From CALJIC01 sp039805565 (GTDB lineage Bacteria; Chloroflexota; Chloroflexia; Chloroflexales; Roseiflexaceae), in assembly GCA_039805565.1 (NCBI GenBank), contig JBDLTZ010000299.1:1-17635 (forward strand): a DNA stretch of 17,635 nt. Direction: 5' to 3'. Shown piece by piece: positions 5,857 to 14,002 of the stretch. Each line of letters opens with the position of its first letter. The first letter of the stretch is position 1. Both the position numbers and the translations under genes were made by a program. Under the pieces are notes generated by a model that saw only the letters and a program-made list of their open reading frames with translations, ran no database searches and had not been told where the DNA came from.

Positions 5857-7275
5857 ATGATAGATACGTACCGACCAGCGACGTATGGCGAGCTTCGGCT
5901 CAGGTCTCTGATCCGCGAGGGCTTCCTTCGCGCCCGGCGCACCGGTCGTCCTGTGATGGTCAGCACTACCGCGGCCATCACCCCCGCCGACCCACTGGCG
6001 GTCTTTGCCTCTGGTGCGAAGCTGGCCCGCGAGCGCTTCCTCTGGTCGTGCCCGAGCCTCGGCTACGAGCTGGCCGGCATCGGCGCGGCCTGGACGATCG
6101 ACGCTGCCGGCCCGGCGCGCTTCGCGGAGGCCCGCCGCGCCTGGGACCGTCTCCGCGCCGAAGCAATCACCGGCGACCTCCCTGACGCGATCGGGACCGG
6201 CCCGCTGCTCCTCGGCGGCTTCTCCTTCGATCCAGCAACCACGTCTGCGCCGCAGTGGCGTGAGTTTCCCGACGCGCTGCTCACGGTGCCGCGCTACACG
6301 GTGGCCAGCACTGATGGCGCCTGCTGGCTGACGATCACTGCAGTGCTCGAGCCTGGTGCGCCCGAGCCGGATTTCGAAGAGCTTCTGGCGCCGCTCGCGC
6401 TGCTCCTCGGCAAGGCCGCCGTGTATCAGCCCCAGTCGCACGACAACCCGCTCACCGTCGAGGACGCCCTGCCTGCCGATGAGTGGCAGGCGATCGTCCG
6501 CACGGCCATCGAGCGCATGGGCTCATCCGACATCGAGAAGGTGGTTCTGGCCCGCGAGTGCCGTGTCCGCGCCGCCCGCCCGCTGGACCGCGCCGCCACG
6601 CTGGCTCGCCTGCGCGCCGACTACCCCGGCTGCTTCATCTACGCGGTGGACCGCGGCCCGTCCTGCTTCCTTGGCGCCTCGCCCGAGCGACTCGTGCGCC
6701 TGCGCCGCGGCGACGTCCTCTCAACCTGTCTCGCCGGCTCGATCGCCCGCGGCGCGACGCTCGAGGAGGACACCCGCCTCGGCCAGGAGCTCCTCGCCAG
6801 CACCAAGGACCGCCACGAGCACGAGGTTGTCGTCCGGGGTCTGCGCGACGCCCTTGCACCTGTCTGCCGCGAGCTCAGCGTGCCCGCCGCCCCGACGCTC
6901 ATGAAGGTTCGCAACGTCCAGCACCTCTTCACGCCCGTCACCGGCCAAGTGGCCCCGGGCCAAACCGTGCTGGATCTCGTCGAGCGGCTGCACCCCACCC
7001 CGGCCGTCGGCGGGCTGCCGCGCGAAGAGGCCATGGCGCTGATCCGCGACGTCGAGCGCATGGACCGCGGCTGGTACGCCGCCCCGGTCGGCTGGATGGA
7101 TACCCGCGGCGACGGTGAGTTCGCCGTGGCGCTGCGCTGCGGCCTGGTGCGCGCGCAGGACGCCTCGCTCTTCGCTGGCTGCGGCATCGTGTCGGACTCC
7201 GACCCCGAGCGCGAGTATGCCGAGTCGCGCCTGAAGCTGCGGCCGATGCTCTCAGCCCTAGGCGGCACCCGATGA
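5857..7275 (+). CDS. menF: Isochorismate synthase MenF
   Basis: It converts chorismate to isochorismate, the first committed step of the o-succinylbenzoate menaquinone pathway. The C-terminal two thirds is a chorismate-binding domain. IEKVVLAREC (226-235) carries the presumed general base K228. FLGASPERL (271-279) carries the presumed general acid E277. HEHEVVVRGL (320-329), LMKVRNVQHL (348-357) and HPTPAVGGLP (379-388) follow, then a C-terminal GCGIVSDSDPEREYAES. At 472 residues it is a normal length. The upstream ribosome site is weak, so the exact start is less sure. Context favours MenF over a siderophore or salicylate enzyme because the stop overlaps menD as ATGA. Confidence 0.93.
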   Translation: MIDTYRPATYGELRLRSLIREGFLRARRTGRPVMVSTTAAITPADPLAVFASGAKLARERFLWSCPSLGYELAGIGAAWTIDAAGPARFAEARRAWDRLRAEAITGDLPDAIGTGPLLLGGFSFDPATTSAPQWREFPDALLTVPRYTVASTDGACWLTITAVLEPGAPEPDFEELLAPLALLLGKAAVYQPQSHDNPLTVEDALPADEWQAIVRTAIERMGSSDIEKVVLARECRVRAARPLDRAATLARLRADYPGCFIYAVDRGPSCFLGASPERLVRLRRGDVLSTCLAGSIARGATLEEDTRLGQELLASTKDRHEHEVVVRGLRDALAPVCRELSVPAAPTLMKVRNVQHLFTPVTGQVAPGQTVLDLVERLHPTPAVGGLPREEAMALIRDVERMDRGWYAAPVGWMDTRGDGEFAVALRCGLVRAQDASLFAGCGIVSDSDPEREYAESRLKLRPMLSALGGTR

Positions 7276-9041
7276 CAACACCTCAGGATACCCAGCGCGC
7301 CAACTACGCCTCCGTCGGCGCGCTCGTGGACGAGCTGGTGCGAGCCGGCACGCGACACTTCTGCGTCTGCCCCGGCTCGCGCTCCACGCCGCTCGCCCTG
7401 ATGATCACCCAGCACCCCGGCGCCCGCCTCTGGATGCACCTCGACGAGCGCTCCGCCGGCTTCTTCGCCCTCGGCATGGCCAAGGCCCTCCGCGAGCCGG
7501 TCGCCCTGGTCTGCACCTCGGGTACCGCCGCGGCCAACTTCCTGCCCGCCGTCGTCGAAGCCTTCCACGGCCGCGTCCCGCTGATCGTGCTCACGGCCGA
7601 CCGCCCGCACGAGCTGCGCGATACGGGCGCGCCGCAGACGGTGGACCAGATCAATATGTTCGGCAGCCACGCCAAGTGGTTCGTGGACCTCGCCGAGCCC
7701 GATGAGGCGCCCGAGCTGCTGCGCTACACGCGCGCCGTCGCCGCCCGAGCCGCGGCCACCGCCTCCCAGGCGCCCGCCGGGCCGGTGCACCTCAACTGCC
7801 CGCTGCGCGAGCCGCTCGTCCCGCGTCCCGGCGACGCGCCCCCGCCCTGGGAGCAGCAGCCCGCCGACCGGCCGCTCGTGACGGTCGCGCCTGGCCTGCG
7901 CGCCCCGCAGCCTGAGCTCGTTGCACAGCTTGCTGAGACCGTCGCCCGCACCGAGCGTGGCCTGATCGTCTGTGGCCCGCAGGACGACCCGGCGCTGGCC
8001 GAGGCCGTCGCGCGGCTGGCCGACGCCAGCGGCTACCCGGTGCTCGCCGACCCGCTCTCCGGCCTCCGCGCCGGCCCGCACAGCCGCGCGCTGGCCCTGA
8101 GCGCCTACGACGCCTTCCTGCGCGACGAGGGCTTCGGTGCGCGCCACGCCCCCGAGCTCGTCATCCGCTTCGGCGCCATGCCGGTCTCGAAGCCGCTGCT
8201 GCTCTTTCTTCAGCGCCACCGCGGCTGCCGCGCGCTGCTCGTGGACGGCGGCGCCGGCTGGCTCGACCCTGCACGCCTCGCCACCGACGTCATCCCGGTT
8301 GAGGGGCGCCTGCTGGCCGACGCGCTCGCCGCCACGCTCCCCGAGCGGCGGCACACCGAGTGGACCGACGCCTGGCTCACGGCTGAGCGCGTGACCCGCG
8401 CAGCGATCGAGGAGCGGCTGGCATCCACCGGCGAGCTGTCCGAGAGCCGGGTCTTCGCCGAGCTGGCCCACCTGCTGCCCGACGGCGCGGCGTTGGTGGC
8501 CGGCAACAGCATGCCCATCCGCGATCTGGACACCTTCTTCCCGGCCGGTCAGAGACATGTCCGGCTGCTCGCCAACCGCGGCGCCAACGGCATCGACGGC
8601 GTTGTCTCGACCGCCCTGGGCGTGAGCGCCTCAGGCGCCGGCCCGGTACTGCTGGCGATCGGCGATCTTTCGCTCTATCACGACTCGAACGGGCTGCTGG
8701 CGGCGAAGCAGCATGGTCTCGACATAACAATTGTACTGATCAACAACGATGGCGGCGGGATCTTCTCGTTCCTGCCGCAGGCCGCCGAGCCCGAGCACTT
8801 CGAGCAGCTCTTCGGCACGCCCCACGGGCTCGACTTCCGGCCGCTCGCTGAGCTCTACGGCGCGCGCTACACCCGCCCTGACTCGTGGGACGCCTTCCGC
8901 GCCGCGGTCTCCGAAGGCGTGGCCGGCCACGGGCTGCACATCGTCGAAGTCCGCACCGAGCGCGCCCGCAACGTCATGCAGCACCGCGCGATCTGGCCCG
9001 CTGTCGCCGCCGCCCTTGCCCACGCCGGTCTCAGCACATGA
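7272..9041 (+). CDS. menD: SEPHCHC synthase MenD
   Basis: This thiamine-diphosphate enzyme joins 2-oxoglutarate-derived succinic semialdehyde to isochorismate. It has 589 residues, slightly longer than typical. The N-terminal pyrimidine-binding domain shows CPGSRSTPLAL (33-43) and the cofactor-activating glutamate in LDERSAGFFALG (E59). SGTAAANFLPAV and LTADRPHELRDTGAPQT are strongly MenD-specific. The C-terminal domain carries the diphosphate and metal motif GDLSLYHDSNGLL (from 464) and NNDGGGIFSFL (from 491). Start and stop both overlap neighbours as ATGA, which indicates translational coupling within the operon. Confidence 0.97.
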   Translation: MTTPQDTQRANYASVGALVDELVRAGTRHFCVCPGSRSTPLALMITQHPGARLWMHLDERSAGFFALGMAKALREPVALVCTSGTAAANFLPAVVEAFHGRVPLIVLTADRPHELRDTGAPQTVDQINMFGSHAKWFVDLAEPDEAPELLRYTRAVAARAAATASQAPAGPVHLNCPLREPLVPRPGDAPPPWEQQPADRPLVTVAPGLRAPQPELVAQLAETVARTERGLIVCGPQDDPALAEAVARLADASGYPVLADPLSGLRAGPHSRALALSAYDAFLRDEGFGARHAPELVIRFGAMPVSKPLLLFLQRHRGCRALLVDGGAGWLDPARLATDVIPVEGRLLADALAATLPERRHTEWTDAWLTAERVTRAAIEERLASTGELSESRVFAELAHLLPDGAALVAGNSMPIRDLDTFFPAGQRHVRLLANRGANGIDGVVSTALGVSASGAGPVLLAIGDLSLYHDSNGLLAAKQHGLDITIVLINNDGGGIFSFLPQAAEPEHFEQLFGTPHGLDFRPLAELYGARYTRPDSWDAFRAAVSEGVAGHGLHIVEVRTERARNVMQHRAIWPAVAAALAHAGLST

Positions 9042-9844
9042 CACCCGCTCGCCTCACTGTCAACAACCTGAGCTACCACGTCGAGCTGGCCGGTGACGGC
9101 CCGCCGCTGCTTCTGCTGCACGGTTTCACCGGCGGCGCGGCCTCCTGGGCGCACCTCACCCCGACGCTCGCCCGGCGCCACCGCGTGATCGCCCCCGACC
9201 TGATCGGCCACGGCGCAACAAGCGCCCCGCCTGAGGCCGAGCGCTACCGTATGGAAGCCTGCGTCGCCGACCTCCTGGCCCTGCTCGACGCCCTCGACGC
9301 GCCGCGCGCCGCCGTCTACGGCTACTCGATGGGCGGACGGGTGGCCCTCAGCCTCGCAGCGGCCGCCCCCGAGCGCGTGACACGGCTGGTGCTCGAGAGT
9401 GCCTCGCCGGGCCTGGCCGACCCCGCCGAGCGCGCCGCCCGGCGCGCCGCCGACGACGCCCTGGCCGACGCGATCGAGCGTGACGGGGTCGAAGCCTTCG
9501 TGGAGCGCTGGGTCGCGCTGCCGCTCTTCGCCTCGCAGGCCGCGCTTCCCGAAGAAACCCGCGCCCGCCAGCGCGAGCACCGCCTCGCCAGCACCGCCCG
9601 CGGCCTCGCCGGCAGCCTGCGTGGCATGGGCACAGGCGTGATGCCGCCGCTGTGGGACCGCCTTCCCGAGCTCGACGTCCCGACGCTGCTGCTCGCCGGC
9701 GCGCTCGACGACAAGTTCTGCGCCATCGCCCGCAGCATGGCCGGCCTCCTACCCGACGCGCGGCTGGAGATCGTCCCCAGCTCCGGCCACGCCGTCCACC
9801 TCGAGCGACCCGACGCCGTGATGGACGCGATTCTTGGAAGCTGA
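9038..9844 (+). CDS. menH: SHCHC synthase MenH (alpha/beta hydrolase)
   Basis: This is a 268-residue alpha/beta-hydrolase-fold protein, assigned to pyruvate elimination from SEPHCHC. It has the oxyanion region LLLHGFTGG (25-33), DLIGHGATSAP (54-64), nucleophile elbow GYSMGG (S97), an acid in AGALDDKF (D224 or D225) and the catalytic His in SSGHAVHLERP (H251). The ATG at 9038 overlaps the menD stop as ATGA. The frame is open farther upstream inside menD, but no start there is preferred. Position between menD and menB is the main reason to call it MenH rather than a generic hydrolase. Confidence 0.92.
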   Translation: MTPARLTVNNLSYHVELAGDGPPLLLLHGFTGGAASWAHLTPTLARRHRVIAPDLIGHGATSAPPEAERYRMEACVADLLALLDALDAPRAAVYGYSMGGRVALSLAAAAPERVTRLVLESASPGLADPAERAARRAADDALADAIERDGVEAFVERWVALPLFASQAALPEETRARQREHRLASTARGLAGSLRGMGTGVMPPLWDRLPELDVPTLLLAGALDDKFCAIARSMAGLLPDARLEIVPSSGHAVHLERPDAVMDAILGS

Positions 9845-9858
9845 TAGAGAGGAATGAT

Positions 9859-10686
9859 ATGCCCATCGAGTGGAAGCAGGCCCACACCTACACCGACATT
9901 ATCTACGAGCACGACGCGGCAGGCGAGGGGATCGCCAAGATCACGATCAACCGCCCCGAGAAGCGCAACGCCTTCCGCCCTGAGACCGTCCACGAGCTGC
10001 TTGATGCCTTCAGCCGCGCCCGCGACGACGAGTCGATCGGCGTGATCCTGTTCACCGGCGCTGGCGACAAGGCCTTCTGCTCCGGCGGCGACCAGAGCGT
10101 GCGCGGTGACGGCGGCTATGTCGGCAAGGACCAGGTGCCGCGCCTCAACGTGCTGGACCTCCAGCGCCTCATCCGTGTCATCCCCAAGCCGGTCATCGCC
10201 ATGGTCGCAGGCTACGCAATCGGCGGCGGTCACGTCCTCCACGTCGTATGCGACCTGACAATCGCCGCGGAGAACGCGATCTTTGGCCAGACCGGCCCGC
10301 GCGTCGGCAGCTTTGACGGCGGCTACGGCTCGAACCTGCTCGCCCGCATGGTCGGCGACAAGAAGGCGCGCGAGATCTGGTACCTCTGCCGCCAGTACAA
10401 TGCGCAGCAGGCGCTCGACATGGGCCTGGTCAACACCGTGGTGCCGCTCGAGCGGCTCGAGGACGAGGCGGTCCAGTGGGCGCGCGAGATCCTGGAGAAG
10501 AGCCCCATGGCCATCCGCTTCCTCAAGGCGTCGATCAACGCCGCGGCAGACGGCCACGCCGGGCTCCAGCAGCTCGCCGGGGACGCGACGCTGCTCTACT
10601 ACCTGTCGGAGGAGGCGCAGGAGGGCAAGAAGGCCTTCCTCGAGAAGCGCCGGCCGAACTTCCGCCGCTTCCGCCGCTTCCCGTGA
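9859..10686 (+). CDS. menB: 1,4-dihydroxy-2-naphthoyl-CoA synthase MenB
   Basis: This crotonase-fold enzyme cyclises o-succinylbenzoyl-CoA to 1,4-dihydroxy-2-naphthoyl-CoA. It has 275 residues. INRPEKRNAFRPET (30-43), CSGGDQ (74-79) and AMVAGYAIGGGHVLHVVCDL (114-133) line the CoA and oxyanion pocket. FGQTGPRVGSFDGGYGS (142-158) follows, and the C-terminal RRPNFRRF tail is typical of MenB. The QTGP segment has Gly where Asp-type MenB proteins have Asp, so it fits the bicarbonate-dependent class known from E. coli. The ATG is preceded by GAGAGGA 5 nt away. It lies 14 nt after menH and overlaps menC as GTGA. Confidence 0.96.
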   Translation: MPIEWKQAHTYTDIIYEHDAAGEGIAKITINRPEKRNAFRPETVHELLDAFSRARDDESIGVILFTGAGDKAFCSGGDQSVRGDGGYVGKDQVPRLNVLDLQRLIRVIPKPVIAMVAGYAIGGGHVLHVVCDLTIAAENAIFGQTGPRVGSFDGGYGSNLLARMVGDKKAREIWYLCRQYNAQQALDMGLVNTVVPLERLEDEAVQWAREILEKSPMAIRFLKASINAAADGHAGLQQLAGDATLLYYLSEEAQEGKKAFLEKRRPNFRRFRRFP

Positions 10687-11780
10687 GGCTGCGCGAGGCC
10701 GACTGGGCGTCGTTCCGCCTGCCGTACGCGGCGCCCTTCGCCACTGCTCACGGTGTCGAGCACGTCCGCGAGGGCCTGCTGCTCCGCCTGCGGGCAGACA
10801 CGGGCCACGAGGGGCTCGGCGAGGCTTCGCCGGTCACGGCCTTCGGCGGGGGCTCCGCGGCTGATGCGCGCGCCGTCGCTGCGGGCATCACGCTCAGGCT
10901 GGCAGGGATAACGCAGGAGGAGGCCGACGCGCTGCTCGCAGGGCTCGACCTCTCCCTCCCCGGCGCGGCTGCCGTCGCCTGCGCACTCGACACAGCCCTG
11001 CTCGACCTACGCGCCCGGCAGGCGGACGTCCCGCTGGCGCGGCTGCTCACAGACCAGCCGCGCACCGCCGTCGCCGTCAATGCCACCGTCGGCGCCGCGG
11101 ACACCACAGTCGCCTGCGCCGCCGCCACGCGCGCCGTGGAGCAGGGCTTCCGCTGCGTCAAGCTCAAGGTTGGTGTGGTGGGTGGTGCAGACGCCGAGCT
11201 GGCGCGACTTGCGGCGGTGCGCGCGGCGGTCGGCCCGGGAGTGGCGCTGCGGATCGATGCGAACGGCGCCTGGGATGTGGGCCAGGCCATCGCCATCCTG
11301 CGCGCCGCCGCACCGCTCGGCCTCGAGCTCGCCGAGCAGCCAGTGCCCGCCGATGACCTCAGCGGCATGGCGCGGGTGCGCGCCGCCGTTACGGTGCCGA
11401 TTGCTGCCGACGAGCCGGTGGGCACGCCGGAGCAGGCCGCGCGCGTGATCGCCGCCGACGCCGCCGACCTTCTCGTGGTCAAGCCGATGCTCGCCGGAGG
11501 CCTGCGCCCCGCGCTGCGGATCATCGAGGCCGCACGCGCCGCCGGCCTCGGCACCATCGTCACCACCACGATCGACTCGGGCGTGGGCTGCGCCGCCGCC
11601 CTGCACCTCGCCGCGGCGCTCCCCGAGCCAGCCCTGGCATGCGGCCTCGCCACCGGCCCACTCCTCGCCGGCGACCTCGTCGCACACCCGCTCGCCGCCA
11701 GCCGCGGGAGCATGGCACTCCCAGCCACGCCCGGCCTCGGCGTAGTGCTCGACGAGGCGGCGCTCGTACGCTGGCGCTGA
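10683..11780 (+). CDS. menC: o-Succinylbenzoate synthase MenC
   Basis: This enolase-superfamily enzyme dehydrates SHCHC to o-succinylbenzoate. At 365 residues it is a normal length. The superfamily residues are all present. The Lys-x-Lys pair lies in VKLKVG (K160, K162), the metal ligands are D192 (RIDANGAW), E218 (LAEQP) and D243 (AADEP), and the opposing Lys is K267 (LVVKPM). The capping domain starts at READWASFRLPYAAPFATAHG. The GTG start overlaps the menB stop (GTGA). Muconate or dipeptide-epimerase relatives share this fold, but operon position makes MenC secure. The 713 bp beyond its stop hold gene debris rather than the expected menE. Confidence 0.93.
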   Translation: MRLREADWASFRLPYAAPFATAHGVEHVREGLLLRLRADTGHEGLGEASPVTAFGGGSAADARAVAAGITLRLAGITQEEADALLAGLDLSLPGAAAVACALDTALLDLRARQADVPLARLLTDQPRTAVAVNATVGAADTTVACAAATRAVEQGFRCVKLKVGVVGGADAELARLAAVRAAVGPGVALRIDANGAWDVGQAIAILRAAAPLGLELAEQPVPADDLSGMARVRAAVTVPIAADEPVGTPEQAARVIAADAADLLVVKPMLAGGLRPALRIIEAARAAGLGTIVTTTIDSGVGCAAALHLAAALPEPALACGLATGPLLAGDLVAHPLAASRGSMALPATPGLGVVLDEAALVRWR

Positions 11781-11839
11781 GGACGGCGTGCTGTGACTCG
11801 CTGCGAGCTCAGAGCGCTGCAGTTGTGCTGACCGGAAGG

Positions 11840-12067
11840 GGCGCCTCGCCGCAGACGCGCCGAAAGAGTATCGCGTACGCGGAGGATCAGCGGCAGATAG
11901 CGAGCGGACAGCGTGTCACACGAGCCGATCTGCCGCAGGTTCGCGTTGTAGACGGAGAAACAGGCCAACCTTAGCAGGAGCAGTATTACCAGAGATCGTA
12001 GGGTTAGGCGGATCGACCTCTTGGAAGCTGGCGCAACGGTAGCGTGAACGGCAGCGTGCTTGCTCAA
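11840..12067 (-). pseudogene. 5' fragment of a polytopic membrane protein gene
   Basis: The minus strand encodes a basic N-terminus, a hydrophobic span (LVILLLLRLACFSVYN) and NANLRQIGSCDTLSARYLPL. This resembles the first span and following loop of large membrane glycosyltransferase-like or hypothetical proteins. The resemblance is from memory and unverified. After about residue 75 the likeness ends, and the frame simply runs on antisense to menC, so the rest of the gene appears lost. The only plausible start is TTG at 12067, overlapping the stop of the small upstream frame. Local GC is lower than in the flanking men genes. The right boundary is certain only to the codon; the left one is approximate. 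Confidence 0.4.
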
Positions 12068-12279
12068 TTCCCCTCACACATCAGATGGTGTCTGGTTAAC
12101 TCGGGCTGGTTCGCGGCCAGGGGCGCGCCCCACTTCAGGGATTGTACCCGGGCAGAACATACATCGATGCCGGTAAGGGAGAATCGCTCGGCGTCACAGT
12201 CTATTCGGGGCGTGAGGGAGGGGCGGCGTGAACAGAGATAGATTGCATAGATGTCCGCCTTGGTGAGGGGGAATGACAT
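12064..12279 (-). CDS. Small ORF of unknown function in the menC-menE gap
   Basis: This 71-residue frame starts at an ATG with a perfect AAGGAG ribosome site 4 nt upstream, and its stop overlaps the TTG of the membrane-protein fragment. I recognise no domain. The beginning (MSFPLTKADIYAIYL) looks protein-like, but the rest has mixed composition with three cysteines. It may be a real small gene, the start of a decayed one, or chance. The surrounding DNA is less GC-rich than its neighbours. Confidence 0.3.
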   Translation of the reverse strand: MSFPLTKADIYAIYLCSRRPSLTPRIDCDAERFSLTGIDVCSARVQSLKWGAPLAANQPELTRHHLMCEGN

Positions 12280-12410
12280 AATGCTCCTTAAAGTGTATAC
12301 GAGATTTCATCACGTATGCACCCCTGGCGTGACGGCTGACGTGACATCGATCAGCGCGACCTTGCTCAGCCGCGATCCCCTTCCGCGGCGCCGGCACACC
12401 CACCGAGCTG

Positions 12411-12419
12411 TGCTACACT
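12411..12419 (+). promoter_or_regulatory. Extended -10 promoter for menE
   Basis: TGCTACACT fits TG-n-TACACT about 75 nt before the menE ATG. Because menE is cut off from the men operon by 713 bp of debris, it would need its own promoter, and this is the best candidate. Confidence 0.4.
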
Positions 12420-12493
12420 TGAGGCTCCGACAACGATCGCGAGCCGCCCCGCACCTCACCGAGCCGCGTGTCCACCTCGAGTAGAAGGCGCCC

Positions 12494-14002
12494 ATGACCG
12501 TTGCACAGCACCTCCCGAACTGGCTTGCCCGCCGTGCGCTCGTCTCGCCCGACGCGCCGGCGCTGCTGGCGCCCGGCCTCGCCTGGAGCTTCGCGCGCCT
12601 CTCCGACGAGGCCGACGCTGCCGCCCGCCGCCTGCGCGCCCTCGGTGCCGCAGAGGAGGATCGCGTCGCCCTGCTGCTGCGCAACGGGCCGCCCTTCGCC
12701 GCGCTGGTACACGCCGCCCCGCGCGCCGGCGTCTGGCTTGTGCCGCTCAACACCCGCCTCGCCGCCGCTGAGCTCGCCTGGCAGCTCGCCGACTCGGGCG
12801 CCCGGCTCCTGATCTACGACGCCGCCACCCGCTTGCTCGCGGAGCAGATTCGCCCGCTCACCGCCGGCGTGCGCTTTGTCGCCGCCGACCGCGCCGCGCT
12901 CCTGGCGGGCGACGCGTGCCTCGATGAGATACCCCAGGACGGCACGCCGCTCCGCGACACGATCGACCTCGGCGACGTCCATACCATCATCTACACCTCG
13001 GGCACCACCGGGCGTCCCAAGGGCGCCATGCTCACCTACGGCAACCACTGGTGGAGCGCCGTCGGCTCCGCGCTCAACCTCGGCACCCACGCCGACGACC
13101 GCTGGCTCGCGCCGCTGCCGTTCTTCCACGTCGGCGGGCTGGCGATCCTGATGCGCGGCACGATCTACGGCATCGCTGCGGTCATCCCCGAGTCGAACGA
13201 CGCAGCCGCGATCAACCGCGCCATCGACGAGCAGCGCGTCACGATCGTCTCGGTGGTGGCCACCCTGCTCCAGCGTGTGCTCGACGACCGCGGCGACCGC
13301 CCGTTCCCGGCCTGGCTGCGCTGCGTGCTCCTCGGCGGCGGGCCAGCCCCGCGCCCGCTGCTCGACGCCTGCGCCGCCCGCGGCGTGCCGGTGGTGCAGA
13401 GCTACGGCCTCACCGAGGCCGCCTCGCAGGTCGCCACGCTCGCCCCGGCCGACGCGCTCGCCCGGCTCGGATCGGCCGGCAAGCCGCTGCTCCCCAACGA
13501 GATCCGCATCGAGCGTGACGGCGCCGCCGCAACCCCCGGCGAGGTCGGCGAGATCCTGGTGCGCGGCCCAAGTGTGATGCGCGGCTACATCAACCGCCCG
13601 GACGCCACCGAGGCCGCCCTGCGCGGAGAGTGGCTCCGCACCGGCGACCTCGGCTACCTCGACCCGCAGGGCTTCCTCTACGTGGTGGACCGGCGCGACG
13701 ACCTGATCATCTCGGGCGGCGAGAACGTCTACCCGGCCGAGGTCGAGGCGGTGCTCCTCGCGCACCCCGACGTGGCCGAGGCCGCCGTGGTGGGCGCGCC
13801 CGACCAGCGCTGGGGTCAGGTACCAGTGGCCTTTGTGGCGCTCCGGCCCGGCGCCCCGGCCGACGAGGCGGCGCTGCTAGCCCACTGCGCCGGCCGGATG
13901 GCGCGCTACAAGACCCCGCGTGCCATCCAGATCGTCGAGTCGCTCCCGCGCAACGCCACCGGCAAGCTACTCCGCTTCCAGCTGCGGGACCGGCTGGGGT
14001 GA
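12494..14002 (+). CDS. menE: o-Succinylbenzoate-CoA ligase MenE
   Basis: This adenylate-forming enzyme activates o-succinylbenzoate to its CoA thioester for MenB. It has 502 residues. Motifs in order are the P-loop YTSGTTGRPKGAML (167-180), LPFFHVGGLAIL, SYGLTEAASQV, the hinge-region GEWLRTGDLGYLDPQGFLYV then DRRDDLIISGGENVYPAE, and PRNATGKLLR with the adenylation lysine K491. AAGG lies 6 nt before the ATG. Related acyl-CoA ligases share this layout. The menE call rests on the adjacent menFDHBC genes, which otherwise lack this step. Its last 36 nt overlap the convergent transporter gene. Confidence 0.9.
   Translation: MTVAQHLPNWLARRALVSPDAPALLAPGLAWSFARLSDEADAAARRLRALGAAEEDRVALLLRNGPPFAALVHAAPRAGVWLVPLNTRLAAAELAWQLADSGARLLIYDAATRLLAEQIRPLTAGVRFVAADRAALLAGDACLDEIPQDGTPLRDTIDLGDVHTIIYTSGTTGRPKGAMLTYGNHWWSAVGSALNLGTHADDRWLAPLPFFHVGGLAILMRGTIYGIAAVIPESNDAAAINRAIDEQRVTIVSVVATLLQRVLDDRGDRPFPAWLRCVLLGGGPAPRPLLDACAARGVPVVQSYGLTEAASQVATLAPADALARLGSAGKPLLPNEIRIERDGAAATPGEVGEILVRGPSVMRGYINRPDATEAALRGEWLRTGDLGYLDPQGFLYVVDRRDDLIISGGENVYPAEVEAVLLAHPDVAEAAVVGAPDQRWGQVPVAFVALRPGAPADEAALLAHCAGRMARYKTPRAIQIVESLPRNATGKLLRFQLRDRLG

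Noticed and set aside
6639..8558. A 639-codon open frame on the minus strand across menF and menD
   Set aside because: It is antisense to two certain enzymes, has low-complexity Arg/Gly/Ala-rich composition, no domain and no ribosome site of note. Long antisense frames are expected at this GC content.
8885..9037. Upstream extension of menH into menD
   Set aside because: The added residues are Arg-rich out-of-frame menD; the ATG overlapping the menD stop fits the hydrolase family start.
10476..10682. Upstream extension of menC into menB
   Set aside because: The extension is antiparallel in character to nothing known and overlaps menB coding; the GTG at 10683 gives a standard MenC length and a typical coupled overlap.
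10748..11790. Minus-strand continuation of the membrane-protein fragment through menC
   Set aside because: The resemblance to a membrane protein ends near 11850; the rest is Ser/Ala/Arg-rich antisense of menC.
12413..13765. A 450-codon minus-strand frame opposite menE
   Set aside because: It mirrors menE codon structure, has biased Gly/Ala/Glu/Arg composition and no recognisable motif.
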